Shown: piece by piece, positions 26,847 to 36,254 of the stretch
Position numbering within the stretch: position 1 is the stretch's first letter
Layout of the letters: each line of letters begins with the position of its first letter
Origin: Sulfurimonas sp.
Lineage (GTDB): Bacteria > Campylobacterota > Campylobacteria > Campylobacterales > Sulfurimonadaceae
NCBI GenBank assembly: GCA_013791885.1
Contig: VMSZ01000020.1
Coordinates: 1 to 64,000 of the forward strand
DNA length: 64,000 nucleotides
Reading direction: 5' to 3'
The notes under the pieces: generated by a model
Seen by the model: the letters and a program-made list of their open reading frames with translations, nothing else
The model's database searches: none
Told to the model about the DNA's origin: nothing
Translations under genes and position numbers: made by a program

Positions 26847-29062
26847 AGAATTCCGCTAAATCTAAAATCGAGCATTTAATCACTCAGCTCGACTTAGATG
26901 AACATATCAACCATTTTAAAAGCTTCTTCTCCCGTGAAAGCGAGCTCTACATCGAAGGCGATCAAGAACTTCACTTTCGTTACATTCAGGCACTTGACAA
27001 AATAGAGTTCAATGCACCTCCCAAAGTTGCAGATTTCAGTACTATTAAACTTCACCTGCTTAAACGCGGCGTTTTAAACTTTGAGCAGATTTTTGAAATT
27101 GTAAAAGTCGTCCGCTTTTTCCGCTACTTTAAAAACCGTCAGCTTGATGGACTCATTGGTGAGTGGATGCAAAAATTCACTATTGATGAGAAGTTCAATG
27201 AAGTTGAAAAATACTTCACAAAAGACGGAAAGTTTGAAGAAAATCTTGATGAACAGCTTTTTGGTCTTGGCGCAAGAATAAAGGAACATAGAACAAATAT
27301 TAATGGCTCCATTCGACGTATGATGTCAAACTCAAAACTCAGCGGCTATCTTGTTGATACACAGGTTCACCTCGTCAACGACGAAGAGTGTCTCCTTGTG
27401 CGCGGTGGTTTTAATCATGTCCTTAAAGGCGCAGTTGTGGGTCGCAGTACGGGTGGATTTTTCTATGTCTCTCCGGACATCATCCTTAAAACCAAAGAGC
27501 AAATCCGTTACATAGAACAAGAGCGCGAAGCGATTTTCTACTCGTATGCAAAAGAATTTTCACTCAAACTTGCCGAACTTCAGGGCTTTATAAATTTCGT
27601 TGACAAAGAGTTTACAAAGTTTGACAATTACCAAGCCCGCGTTTTGTTTGCACGTGCGAAAAACTACCAACTGGTTAAATCAAAAAACGATTCAAAAATT
27701 CATCTCAAAGATTTTTATCACCCTGCTCTGCACAATGCAAAACCGATTAATGTAGATTTTTCAAAAAACATTCTCATGATTACCGGTGTAAACGCAGGCG
27801 GTAAAACTATGTTGCTTAAGTCCATTCTTGCTTCTGCGTTTATGGCAAAGTACATTATTCCAATGCGCATTAATGAAACGCAGTCACACATCGGTTCATT
27901 TAAAAACATCCTTGCCATTATTGACGACCCGCAAAATGTAAAAAATGACATCTCTACTTTTGCAGGACGTATGCAGGAATTTTCCCGCATTTTTGAGTAT
28001 AAAGCTGCACTTGTAGGCGTCGATGAAATAGAACTCGGGACAGACTCCGACGAGGCGGCGGCTCTTTTTAAAGTCATGCTTGATGAGCTCATTAAACGCG
28101 GTCAAAAAGTAGTCGTCACCACGCACCATAAGCGTCTTGCAGCACTTATGGCAGACCGTGAAGATGTTGAGCTTATGGCGGCTATTTATGATGAAGATAT
28201 GCGTATGCCGACCTATGAATTTATGCACGGCATCATCGGGAAGAGTTACGCTTTTGAAACGGCAAGCCGTTACGGCATCTCAAACGCCATAGTCAATGAA
28301 GCGAAAGTAGTCTACGGCGACAATTCGCAAAGACTCAATCTGCTTATAGAACGCGGCTCTCAACTTGAGCGTGAACTCAAACAAAAGCACAAAAAAGTAG
28401 ATGAAAAACTCCATGAGCTAGAACTCAAAGAACTCAGTCTCAAAGAACAGAGAGAACTGCTTGAAAAAGAGCTCGATACACAAAAAGCTTCTCTTAAACG
28501 CAGCTATGAAGAAGCCATCAGAGAAGCCAAAGAAGCTGCAAAAGCCGGTGATACACAGGCTATTCACAGAGCTATGAACAAGGCAAATCAGAAACTTCCT
28601 GTTGAAAAAAAAGAGCCTGAAATTGTTGTCAGAGAATTTAAAGTCGGTGACAGAGTCAAGTACCACTCTCAAAAAGGTATCATCATCTCCATGAAAGATG
28701 ACAAAGAAGCAATTATTGAAGTTGACGGTATGCGTATTCGCGCGAAGACAAAACAACTCAAGCATACACAGTCTCTGCCTTCTAAACCAAAAACACATTT
28801 AAAAGTCAGTGTGGAAAAAAGAGCCGGACTCAAATGCGACCTTCACGGTATGAGGGCAGACGAAGCCTGCGAAGTTTTGGATAAATTTTTAAGCGACGCA
28901 CTGCTCAACGGCTGGGATGAAGTCATTGTCTATCACGGAATCGGCACAGGAAAACTCTCTTATGCGGTAAAAAACTTTTTAACTGCACACCCAAAAGTCA
29001 AAAAATTTACAGATGCACCGCAACACATGGGCGGTTTTGGCGCCAAAGTCGTCACTCTCTAA
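26837..29062 (+). CDS. mutS2: endonuclease MutS2
   Basis: MutS-family ATPase with nuclease tail, 741 residues, connected in other bacteria to suppression of homologous recombination or ribosome rescue. Walker A TGVNAGGKTMLL lies at about 316-327, with the ABC signature region STFAGRMQEFSRIF and Walker B LVGVDEIELGTDSDE. A charged coiled coil (about 500-590) leads to a Smr domain (about 660-741) with the catalytic CDLHGMRADEA and VYHGIGTGKL. The TTG at 26837 is the best start, coupled to the preceding stop. It is rich in AAACGCAG octamers. Confidence 0.95.
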   Translation: MRVENSAKSKIEHLITQLDLDEHINHFKSFFSRESELYIEGDQELHFRYIQALDKIEFNAPPKVADFSTIKLHLLKRGVLNFEQIFEIVKVVRFFRYFKNRQLDGLIGEWMQKFTIDEKFNEVEKYFTKDGKFEENLDEQLFGLGARIKEHRTNINGSIRRMMSNSKLSGYLVDTQVHLVNDEECLLVRGGFNHVLKGAVVGRSTGGFFYVSPDIILKTKEQIRYIEQEREAIFYSYAKEFSLKLAELQGFINFVDKEFTKFDNYQARVLFARAKNYQLVKSKNDSKIHLKDFYHPALHNAKPINVDFSKNILMITGVNAGGKTMLLKSILASAFMAKYIIPMRINETQSHIGSFKNILAIIDDPQNVKNDISTFAGRMQEFSRIFEYKAALVGVDEIELGTDSDEAAALFKVMLDELIKRGQKVVVTTHHKRLAALMADREDVELMAAIYDEDMRMPTYEFMHGIIGKSYAFETASRYGISNAIVNEAKVVYGDNSQRLNLLIERGSQLERELKQKHKKVDEKLHELELKELSLKEQRELLEKELDTQKASLKRSYEEAIREAKEAAKAGDTQAIHRAMNKANQKLPVEKKEPEIVVREFKVGDRVKYHSQKGIIISMKDDKEAIIEVDGMRIRAKTKQLKHTQSLPSKPKTHLKVSVEKRAGLKCDLHGMRADEACEVLDKFLSDALLNGWDEVIVYHGIGTGKLSYAVKNFLTAHPKVKKFTDAPQHMGGFGAKVVTL

Positions 29063-30256
29063 ATGAAAAAAGTAGCAATCATCGGCGGTGGAGCCTCGGG
29101 ACTTTTTTCTGCCATTTTGTGTGCAAAAAACGGTGCAGAAGTTCATCTATTTGAGCAAAACGCAAGATGTTCTAAAAAGATTTTAGTCTCTGGAAATGGA
29201 CGTTGTAACATTTCAAATAAAAACCTCTCTCCAAACGACTTTTTTGGACAAAACCCTGCGTTTGTTGCGTTTGGACTTGGGGAATTCGGCTTCGCTGCGT
29301 TTGAGAAGTTTGTCAATTCTTTAGGACTTATACTTGAGACAAAAGAGGACGGACGAGCCTATCCTCTGAGTAACGAAGCAAAATCGGTGGCAAAGATTTT
29401 TGAAGAAGTGGCAAAGATTTTAGGTGTACATTTTCATCTTGAGTCAAAAATAACAGATATAAAAAAACTTCTAACCGAGTACGACTCCGTAATCGTTGCA
29501 ACAGGTTCTGAGGCAGCAAGTCATTTAGGCGGAAACGCAGACGGTTACAACTTTGCCAAAGAGTTTGGACACACACTCATTCCAACCTACCCTTCACTTG
29601 TGCAACTTCACATTAACTCGCCCCTGCCAAATAAAATGTCAGGAGCGAAGCTAAACGCAGAGGTGACTCTTTTACTTAATCACAAAAAAGTCAGCAGAGT
29701 TTTTGGAGATGTTTTGTTTACAAACTACGGTGTTTCAGGGTTTGCCATTTTGGACATTTCCCAAATGGCAAGTGTTGCGCTCATGAACTATGAAGCGGTA
29801 GATATTTCCATAAATCTTCTGCCGACTTACAACATGCAACTTCTCTCAGCTCACATTGCCAAAGTTGCTCTAAATGTGCCGGAGCTCAGTATATTAGAAA
29901 TTTTAGCAGGACTTATTCCTCTCAAAATTGGACAAGTTCTACTGGAAAGTTTAGAGATAAATCCAAACAGTAAAGCGGAAAACATACATACAAAACTCGC
30001 CAAAAAAATAGCAAACGCACTGTTAAACTGGCGTTTTGAAGTCAGCGACACCCATGGCTTCCGCCACGCAGAAGTCAGCGGCGGCGGAGTAGATACTTTG
30101 GAAATAAATCCAAAAACTATGGAATCACTCAAACAAAAAAATCTTTACTTTTGCGGAGAAGTTTTAGATGTCGTAGGACGCCGTGGCGGTTACAACTTCG
30201 CCTGGGCATGGGCAAGCGCTTATTTGGCAGCTAAAGATATAACAAAAATTAGATAA
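29063..30256 (+). CDS. HI0933-family flavoprotein (BaiN-like)
   Basis: A 397-residue FAD/NAD(P)-binding oxidoreductase of the HI0933 family. The dinucleotide fold is VAIIGGGASGLFSAILC at the N-terminus, with KKILVSGNGRCNISNKN, and the C-terminal VSGGGVDTLEINPKTMES and FCGEVLDVVGRRGGYNFAWAWASA. The physiological substrate of these enzymes is mostly undefined. It begins immediately after the mutS2 stop, so it is probably in the murC-mutS2 transcript. Five AAACGCAG octamers are present. Confidence 0.92.
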   Translation: MKKVAIIGGGASGLFSAILCAKNGAEVHLFEQNARCSKKILVSGNGRCNISNKNLSPNDFFGQNPAFVAFGLGEFGFAAFEKFVNSLGLILETKEDGRAYPLSNEAKSVAKIFEEVAKILGVHFHLESKITDIKKLLTEYDSVIVATGSEAASHLGGNADGYNFAKEFGHTLIPTYPSLVQLHINSPLPNKMSGAKLNAEVTLLLNHKKVSRVFGDVLFTNYGVSGFAILDISQMASVALMNYEAVDISINLLPTYNMQLLSAHIAKVALNVPELSILEILAGLIPLKIGQVLLESLEINPNSKAENIHTKLAKKIANALLNWRFEVSDTHGFRHAEVSGGGVDTLEINPKTMESLKQKNLYFCGEVLDVVGRRGGYNFAWAWASAYLAAKDITKIR

Positions 30257-30287
30257 AATATTCCGCCTCCAGAGAGGATGGAACGAG
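30257..30287 (+). repeat. 31-bp terminal inverted repeat, left copy
   Basis: ATATTCCGCCTC then CAG then AGAGGATGGAACGAGA matches the reverse complement of 30928-30958 at 27 of 31 positions. It begins one base after the flavoprotein stop codon. With the right copy it brackets a single cytochrome gene. Confidence 0.75.
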
Positions 30288-30486
30288 ACAATATACTCAC
30301 GAACATCAAAACTTTTTTCATCTTTCATTTCCTTTTTTCAATGACTTTAAGTTATATAAATAATAAAATAAATATTATTTTTTCTATAAAAATAAAGTAA
30401 TTTATTTAATTACTTTTTATAAGAGTTTAATAATTATGATAGTATCATATATCCCTATTTATGAATAAACACTAAAGGAAAATCAA

Positions 30487-30885
30487 TTGAAAAAAATTAT
30501 TTTAGCACTTGCTACTTTATCGGTAATGGCATTAGCGAACGAATCAGCTGTAAGTAATGTTACAATAAATGCGACAATGAAACTTATGGAGCAAGGCTTA
30601 AGTGATGTGCAATCGGGATTTATTTATCATGACAAAGAGAAATTAACTCGTGGTATACAAACATTACAAGGTGCAAATTCTATTTTTAGCAGTGTTGATG
30701 TATCTGTGTTTATTCCAAACAATGCAAAAATTCAAGTAACAAAAAACATCAATGCAAATCTTGCAAAAGACTTAGAGTCTCTTCAAAAATCTGTAGCTGA
30801 TAAAAAATATGCTGAAGCGACTGATGATTATTCAAAAGTTCTAAACAGCTGTATTTCTTGTCATACAATCATCAGAGGTTGGTAG
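30487..30885 (+). CDS. cytochrome c'-like monohaem protein
   Basis: A 132-residue periplasmic protein starting at TTG with AAAGGAAAA upstream. The signal peptide is KKIILALATLSVMALANES. The body is helical, and the only haem motif, CISCH, lies six residues from the C-terminus (SCISCHTIIRGW). This is the arrangement of cytochrome c'/c556 four-helix bundles, though the haem-distal features cannot be judged. A distinctly AT-rich upstream region separates it from the flavoprotein gene. It sits inside the 30257-30958 inverted repeats. Confidence 0.8.
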   Translation: MKKIILALATLSVMALANESAVSNVTINATMKLMEQGLSDVQSGFIYHDKEKLTRGIQTLQGANSIFSSVDVSVFIPNNAKIQVTKNINANLAKDLESLQKSVADKKYAEATDDYSKVLNSCISCHTIIRGW

Positions 30886-30927
30886 TCACACCACCTCGCA
30901 ATCCTCTATCAAGAGCCAAATAAAACT

Positions 30928-30958
30928 TCTCGTTCCATCCTCTTCCGAGGTGGAATAT
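30928..30958 (-). repeat. 31-bp terminal inverted repeat, right copy
   Basis: Inverted partner of 30257-30287; mismatches are confined to four central/5' positions. It lies 42 nt after the cytochrome stop and about 60 nt before the dacA stop. An extra inverted pair, CCACCTCG (30891) and CGAGGTGG (30946), could fold this 3' region as a terminator. Confidence 0.75.
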
Positions 30959-31020
30959 ACATACATGAAAACTCCCATAATGATGTTTATTAACAATATT
31001 TTTAGCAGCCCATTTTTTCT

Positions 31021-31860
31021 TTACGTAAGATTTTTCGTTGTTTTCTTTGCACTTTTCATAGTTGCATTGAGCACTCTTTTTGCATTTTCCCATCTGTTGC
31101 TGGCATTGAGCATTACAAACAGTATATCTTTATTGTCTTTTTTTGCACGAGCTATCAAACAGGCACCTGCTCCACTTGTGTAGCCGGTTTTTAATCCTAC
31201 AACACTTTTATTTTCTCTTTGAAGTCTGTTACTTGTATAGACTGCAAATCTTTTTTTTGTATTGATTGTTGTAAAAGTATATTTGTTGAGCTTGACTATA
31301 GAATTAAAAGTTTTATTTTTGATAGCGTATTCTGCAAGTTTCATCAAATCTCGTGCGGTTGATTTGTGTTTGTTATCATCAAATCCGGCAGGATTTACAA
31401 AATTTGTATTTTTCATCCCAAGTTTTTTTGCTTTTTTATTCATCATTGAGATAAATTTTGCTTTATCGTTATTTCCCAAATAGTAAGCTATTGAATACGC
31501 AGCGTCATTTGCTGATTTTATGAGAGCCGCATGAACTAAATCTTTGAGTTTTACTTTATCCCCAACTTTTAAACCAAGCTTTGTTGGTTCAACATCTATC
31601 ATAGGTTTTGTAATTGTTACTACTTTATCCATCTTGCCACTCTCAATAGCAAGCATACAGGTCATAATTTTTGTAAGACTAGCCGGCCGCAAGAGTTGAT
31701 TTTCGTCTTTTGCATATATGGTTTTATTTTTTGAGAGATCTTTAACCATAATTGAATCTGAATCTTTTCCAACTATAGTCAATGTTTTCGAATCATTTGC
31801 CGCATAAAGAGCACTAGAAAAGGTGAAAAAAACTGTAAAAACTAAACTGATATATCTCAT
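31021..31860 (-). CDS. dacA: D-alanyl-D-alanine carboxypeptidase (PBP5 type)
   Basis: Penicillin-binding protein that trims the terminal D-Ala of peptidoglycan stem peptides. The 279-residue product has signal peptide MRYISLVFTVFFTFSSALYA and the three active-site motifs: SLTK (Ser61, Lys64), SAN (116-118) and KTG (224-226). The frame is open four codons earlier, but the ATG at 31860 has GGGGA at proper spacing. It ends soon after KTG, so the C-terminal beta-domain and amphipathic anchor of E. coli PBP5 are missing, giving a short soluble type. Confidence 0.88.
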   Translation of the reverse strand: MRYISLVFTVFFTFSSALYAANDSKTLTIVGKDSDSIMVKDLSKNKTIYAKDENQLLRPASLTKIMTCMLAIESGKMDKVVTITKPMIDVEPTKLGLKVGDKVKLKDLVHAALIKSANDAAYSIAYYLGNNDKAKFISMMNKKAKKLGMKNTNFVNPAGFDDNKHKSTARDLMKLAEYAIKNKTFNSIVKLNKYTFTTINTKKRFAVYTSNRLQRENKSVVGLKTGYTSGAGACLIARAKKDNKDILFVMLNASNRWENAKRVLNATMKSAKKTTKNLT

Positions 31861-32083
31861 GAAAATCCCCATTGATTGTAGTTGTATTTTATAACAAAGA
31901 AGCTTTAGTATTCAACCATTATGAGGAAAACAGTTCCTTTTTGTCTCAGGATTGAACTCTTTGGTATCAGAATAAAGAAACTTGACGTGGATAGCACCTA
32001 TCTGGGGGACAAAAGATATAACAAAAGCTTAAAGATAATAAAGATAAAATCAACACTAATTTACTTTCTTTAAGGATTCGCTC

Positions 32084-32641
32084 ATGTCAGTTTCTCTCAT
32101 TATTTTACTCGTTGTCATTATTATTCTTGTGCTCATGTACAACTCGCTTGTTGCAAAAAAGAATCAGGTTGAAAACATCTTTGCAGGTGTAGACGCCGTA
32201 CTCAAAAAACGCTACGACCTCATTCCAAACCTTGTTGCTTCTGTGAGCAAATATATGGAACATGAAAAAGGTATTTTAGAAGAGGTAACAAAACTCCGTG
32301 CCGATGCGAACAAGCCAAACATCAGCGATGCACAAAAAATAGAACTAGACGCAAAAGTAAGTTCAGCTCTTGGCTCAATCATGATAGCTGTCGAGAACTA
32401 TCCGGAACTTAAAGCAAACGAAAACGTTATGCACCTGCAGCATTCACTCAACGAAATTGAAGAACAAATTTCCGCTGCACGCCGTGCTTACAACCAAGCC
32501 GTTACGGACTACAACAACGCCATAGAAATGGTGCCGACAAACTTTATGGCTCAGGCAATGAACTACCAAAGAAAAGCTGTTTTTGAAATAGACGAAACGC
32601 AGCGTCAAAACGTCAACGTAAAAGAGCTTTTTAACGCCTAA
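32084..32641 (+). CDS. lemA: LemA family protein
   Basis: A 185-residue protein with one N-terminal membrane helix (SLIILLVVIIILVLMYNSLV) and a long helical bundle. The family motif KKRYDLIPNLVASVSKYMEHEKGILEEVTKLR is followed by RRAYNQAVTDYNNAIEMVP and the terminal FEIDETQRQNVNVKELF. Its function is poorly defined, but it is often encoded next to a DUF3137 or TPM protein, as here. AAGGATTC precedes the ATG. The last base of its stop is the first of the next ATG. Confidence 0.93.
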   Translation: MSVSLIILLVVIIILVLMYNSLVAKKNQVENIFAGVDAVLKKRYDLIPNLVASVSKYMEHEKGILEEVTKLRADANKPNISDAQKIELDAKVSSALGSIMIAVENYPELKANENVMHLQHSLNEIEEQISAARRAYNQAVTDYNNAIEMVPTNFMAQAMNYQRKAVFEIDETQRQNVNVKELFNA

Positions 32642-33606
32642 TGAAAAGTGTCAGTGAGCTCACAGACTTTTACTACAAAGTTCTCTATCCGACTCTGAAA
32701 AAACTGGAGAAAGATAGAAAACATCTCAGATACCGCATTTTACTTGTCGGTTCCGGCTACACTTTTGTCTTTTTTCTTATTGCCACGACACTGGGTAAAA
32801 ACTTAAACTTCGGCGCAGATTTTTTAGCCTTTGTCTTTTTTGTTTACTTCGGCATAGGCGCCTTTGTTTACAAATTTCTCATTAAAGATTATACAGACGA
32901 GTTTAAAAATAAAATTATTGAACCACTCATTCAAGAACTTGATAACAGGCTCAACTACACGCAGCTTTTGCATGTCCCGCAGCATCTTTTTGAGCGCTCA
33001 GAATTCTTTAAACAAACGGTAGACCGACTAAGAGGCAATGACTATGTTCATGGAGAAATAGACGGTGTCAGGCTGGAATTTTCAGACCTGCACGCCGAAA
33101 AACGCCATAAAGACTCCAAAGGACGAGAGAGTTGGAGTACCATCTTTCAAGGGCTTTTTATTGTCGCTGATTTTCACAAAACGTTTCATGGTAAAACAGT
33201 CATCCTGCCCGACAGTGCACAAAGCACTTTTGGAGACCTCATCGGCGGCTGGCTTCAGTCAAAAAATTTAGAACGTGATGAGCTTATTAAATTAGACAAT
33301 AATGAGTTTGAAAAAAAGTTTGTCGTTTACGGCACAGACCAGATAGAAGCAAGATACATCCTCAGCCACTCACTCATGCACAAACTTCTCGGTTTTGAGA
33401 AGAAGTCCAAACATCCTCTGTACATCTCGTTTGTCGGTCATTCCATACATATTGGAATTGAATACAACAAAGATTTGTTTGAGCCATCAGTATTCAGTTC
33501 ACTTTTAGAGTATAAAATAGCTATGGAATATGTCCAAACGCTTCATTTAGCCATAGGCATTGTCGAAGAGTTAAAATTAAATCAAAAATTATGGAGCAAA
33601 AGATGA
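32641..33606 (+). CDS. DUF3137 family membrane protein
   Basis: A 321-residue protein with two adjacent membrane helices (about 27-50 and 58-78) and a large C-terminal cytoplasmic domain with TIFQGLFIVADFHKTFHGKTVILPD, diagnostic of DUF3137, the usual partner of LemA. It overlaps lemA by 1 nt and the ytfJ-like gene by a few bases. The function is unknown; the pairing implies a membrane complex with LemA. Confidence 0.88.
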   Translation: MKSVSELTDFYYKVLYPTLKKLEKDRKHLRYRILLVGSGYTFVFFLIATTLGKNLNFGADFLAFVFFVYFGIGAFVYKFLIKDYTDEFKNKIIEPLIQELDNRLNYTQLLHVPQHLFERSEFFKQTVDRLRGNDYVHGEIDGVRLEFSDLHAEKRHKDSKGRESWSTIFQGLFIVADFHKTFHGKTVILPDSAQSTFGDLIGGWLQSKNLERDELIKLDNNEFEKKFVVYGTDQIEARYILSHSLMHKLLGFEKKSKHPLYISFVGHSIHIGIEYNKDLFEPSVFSSLLEYKIAMEYVQTLHLAIGIVEELKLNQKLWSKR

Positions 33607-34121
33607 AAATAAAAACTGTAACAGCGAGTTTACTTTTAGGTGCGAGTCTTATGGCACTGAATATTGGAGAAATTCCAAAAAGTGTAACTATAGACAACGA
33701 CAACGGAGGCCTTGTAACAGACGGCTCCAAATGGGATTCATCGAGTATTAAAGACAAGGTTCTTGTTTTGTTTTATGTTGATCCTGATGAAAAAGATACA
33801 AACAATGAATTTACAGAAGCCATACAGGCAAAAAAATATGACCGAAGCCGTTTTGGAAGTATAGGCGTCATAAACCTCGCCGCGACTTGGCTTCCAAATA
33901 TCGCTCTCGACAGTGCTTTAGATAAAAAACAAAAAAAATACCCACACACTGTTTATGTCAAAGACAAAAATAAAGTTTTGGTAAAAGAGTGGGCTGTAGC
34001 GGATGACGCTTCAAATGTTCTTATCTTTTCAAAAGACGGGAAGCTGCGTTTTGAAAAATCCGGAAAAATGAACGAAGAAGAGATACAAAACGCCATTAAA
34101 ATCATAGAAGAAAATATGTAA
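33603..34121 (+). CDS. ytfJ: YtfJ family periplasmic thioredoxin-fold protein
   Basis: A 172-residue exported protein with signal MKIKTVTASLLLGASLMALN. The pattern IGEIPKSVTIDNDNGGLV, KVLVLFYVDPDEKDTNNEF, YPHTVYVKDKNKVLVKEW and VLIFSKDGKLRFEKSGKM matches YtfJ, a thioredoxin-like fold without the CXXC pair. The ATG at 33603 is chosen over 33591 because GGAG lies just upstream and the signal is clean. The start overlaps the DUF3137 stop, and the end overlaps the next start. Confidence 0.8.
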   Translation: MKIKTVTASLLLGASLMALNIGEIPKSVTIDNDNGGLVTDGSKWDSSSIKDKVLVLFYVDPDEKDTNNEFTEAIQAKKYDRSRFGSIGVINLAATWLPNIALDSALDKKQKKYPHTVYVKDKNKVLVKEWAVADDASNVLIFSKDGKLRFEKSGKMNEEEIQNAIKIIEENM

Positions 34122-34906
34122 TGGAAAGTGAAGTAAATACTCTGCGTTTGAGCATAAAAGACCTCTTTACATCCAAGATGATAAAGTATTCTATTCTCCC
34201 TTTTGTGGTGAGTATACTGCTTATGTACACCCTCTTTTTTGTCATGGCGGGTGCAGGTCTGGAGCAACTCGGAACGATGCAGATTGAGAGTACGCAGACA
34301 AGTATACAAAACGGCATTCCTCACACCGACAGTTTTGCCGCTACGCTTGAGGGAACGGCGCTTGTAAAGTTTCTCATGAGTCACGCTATAACCTCATGGA
34401 TAGCGACCTTCTTAGTTTACACCATCGGCACTTTGCTCACACTCTATTTTTCCATTTTTGTAGCACTTATTGTCATTGGTTTTATGACGCCTTTTGTTTT
34501 AAAAGAACTCCATAAACGCCACTACAGCGATGTTGCAATGCTTGGTCATTCAAACATCTTTGAGGGATTGTTTTTAGTATTCAAGTGGATGTTTATTATG
34601 ATTTTCCTTTTTTTGGCCTTCATTCCACTCTATTTCATACCGATTGTAAATATTATTGCGTTTAACCTGCCGCTTTATTACTTTTTTCATAAAATGCTCA
34701 CTTATGATGTCGCTTCAAACATCTGTACAAAGGAAGAAAACGCAAAGATAAAGTTCTTTCATGCGAGTACATTACGCCTTAAAACGCTTGCTTTGTATCT
34801 GATTTCACTCATCCCGTTTGTCATATTTTTTGCCTCGATTTTTTATGTCATCTACCTCGGACATGCTTACTTTTTAGAGGTAAGGAAGATGAGAGCTACG
34901 GCATAA
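34121..34906 (+). CDS. EI24-domain (CysZ-like) membrane protein
   Basis: A 261-residue inner-membrane protein with about four long helices (22-48, 85-125, 145-190, 215-250) and the EI24 pattern SIKDLFTSKMIKYSILPFVV with LPLYYFFHKMLTYDVASNI. EI24/CysZ proteins include a sulfate-uptake channel family, but many members are of unknown role. No Cys-biosynthesis genes are adjacent. It is the last gene of the lemA operon. Confidence 0.85.
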   Translation: MESEVNTLRLSIKDLFTSKMIKYSILPFVVSILLMYTLFFVMAGAGLEQLGTMQIESTQTSIQNGIPHTDSFAATLEGTALVKFLMSHAITSWIATFLVYTIGTLLTLYFSIFVALIVIGFMTPFVLKELHKRHYSDVAMLGHSNIFEGLFLVFKWMFIMIFLFLAFIPLYFIPIVNIIAFNLPLYYFFHKMLTYDVASNICTKEENAKIKFFHASTLRLKTLALYLISLIPFVIFFASIFYVIYLGHAYFLEVRKMRATA

Positions 34907-34928
34907 TATACGATTAAATTATTTTTGT

Positions 34929-34934
34929 TATAAT
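34929..34934 (+). promoter_or_regulatory. -10 box upstream of pentahaem cytochrome gene
   Basis: TTTTTGTTATAATTAC contains a TATAAT 27 nt before the ATG. This suggests transcription separate from the lemA operon. Confidence 0.5.
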
Positions 34935-34960
34935 TACAGCAAATAATAAAAAGGTTTATC

Positions 34961-36070
34961 ATGAAATATCTTCTCCTTAGCCTCCTCTTTTTTTTCAATC
35001 TTTTTGCAAATGACAAAGCCCATACCTTTGCGCCTAGTGAAGATTGTAAGGCGTGTCATCCCCTTATTTACGATGAGTTTAAAACCTCCATGCATGCCAA
35101 TGCCCTGCCTCAAAATGATGCTATCTTAAACGCAGTCTGGGCAAAACATCCAAAACATCTCAAAGCGGAACGTTTTGAGTGCGGCAAATGCCATACTCCC
35201 GCAGCCGACAATTTAAACGCGATGTTAAGCAAAGACCAAAAAGCACTTCCCGATGCAAATAATCCTACGCACCAAGAAGCCATAAGCTGTGCATATTGTC
35301 ACCGCATAAAATCCATAGAACACCATGCCCAAAGCAACACAAATATTATGACAAATACTGAGAAAAACTACTACGGTACACTCAAAGAGCACATGGAATC
35401 GCCTTATCATGGGATTGTAAGTGAAGGCAATGAGCATATGCAAAACGGTAATGTCTGTATCGGATGCCACTCTCACCGCATGAACAATCACAATCTCAAT
35501 GTCTGTTCTACCAATATTGACAACCAAATGGACGGAGCAAATTGTGTGAGCTGTCATATGCAAAAAGTAGCGGGAAGCGTTTCAAATCTACATGAGCGCA
35601 GCGAACATAGCTTTCACGGTTTTGCAGGCTCTCACGCACACTCTGATATGCTGAGTAAATATGTAGATGTCACTTTTGAAGCGCAAGAAAAAGGCTTTTC
35701 CATCGACATAAACAACACAACATCTCATGCTCTGCTTTTACATCCGCTTCGCATGGCAGTTCTCAAAGTAAGTGTGACAAGAGACGCCAAACAAACGCAG
35801 CTTAAAGATGAAGTTTTTGTCCGCGTGCTTGGCAAAGACTCTAAACCCGCAATGCCGTGGATTGCAGACACTACACTCAAAGACACAATGATTCAGGGAA
35901 GTGAAAAACGCAGAGTTACTTATGATTTTGTACTGCAAAAAGGAGACAAAATAGATGCAACTCTCGGCTGGTTTTTAGTCAATCCGCAAGCCATAGAAAA
36001 ACTCAATCTTCAAGATGACGCGGTTGCAAACAAATTTCATATCTTTAAAGAGATGCACTTCACGTTTTGA
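34961..36070 (+). CDS. periplasmic pentahaem cytochrome c
   Basis: A 369-residue protein with signal MKYLLLSLLFFFNLFAND. Five CXXCH sites are visible: CKACH (29-33), CGKCH, CAYCH, CIGCH and CVSCH, the last at about residue 198. The rest is a haem-free beta-rich C-terminal domain (about 230-369). The spacing resembles cytochrome c554/NrfB-like multihaem proteins (pfam13435 type), but the exact subclass is not recognised. It probably shuttles electrons between quinol oxidation and a terminal reductase or sulfur enzyme. No such enzyme is adjacent. Confidence 0.88.
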   Translation: MKYLLLSLLFFFNLFANDKAHTFAPSEDCKACHPLIYDEFKTSMHANALPQNDAILNAVWAKHPKHLKAERFECGKCHTPAADNLNAMLSKDQKALPDANNPTHQEAISCAYCHRIKSIEHHAQSNTNIMTNTEKNYYGTLKEHMESPYHGIVSEGNEHMQNGNVCIGCHSHRMNNHNLNVCSTNIDNQMDGANCVSCHMQKVAGSVSNLHERSEHSFHGFAGSHAHSDMLSKYVDVTFEAQEKGFSIDINNTTSHALLLHPLRMAVLKVSVTRDAKQTQLKDEVFVRVLGKDSKPAMPWIADTTLKDTMIQGSEKRRVTYDFVLQKGDKIDATLGWFLVNPQAIEKLNLQDDAVANKFHIFKEMHFTF

Positions 36071-36254
36071 CTTATGGAGACCTTGAAAAACTAGATTGCC
36101 GCGCTTCGCTTGCAATGACAAAATAATACTCTCGCTTCCATGCTCCGCGTAGGAGTATGTCTATATGTTCTCTGCTTAAGTTATGTGCATTATTGAGTGA
36201 TATGCATTCCTATCGGGACGATGGGGACGAGAGGAGGAAGATGAGAATTTCAAC
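36071..36254. repeat. intergenic spacer made of decayed palindromic repeats
   Basis: 184 nt hold three repeat-like pieces. GATTGCCGCGCTTCGCTTGC with AATGACA lies at about 36092-36118. CTCGCTTCCATGCTCCGCGT with AGGAGTATG lies at about 36132-36160. GGGACGATGGGGACGAGAGG lies at about 36215-36234. The first two resemble widespread intergenic palindrome families. No coding frame is present. Confidence 0.45.
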
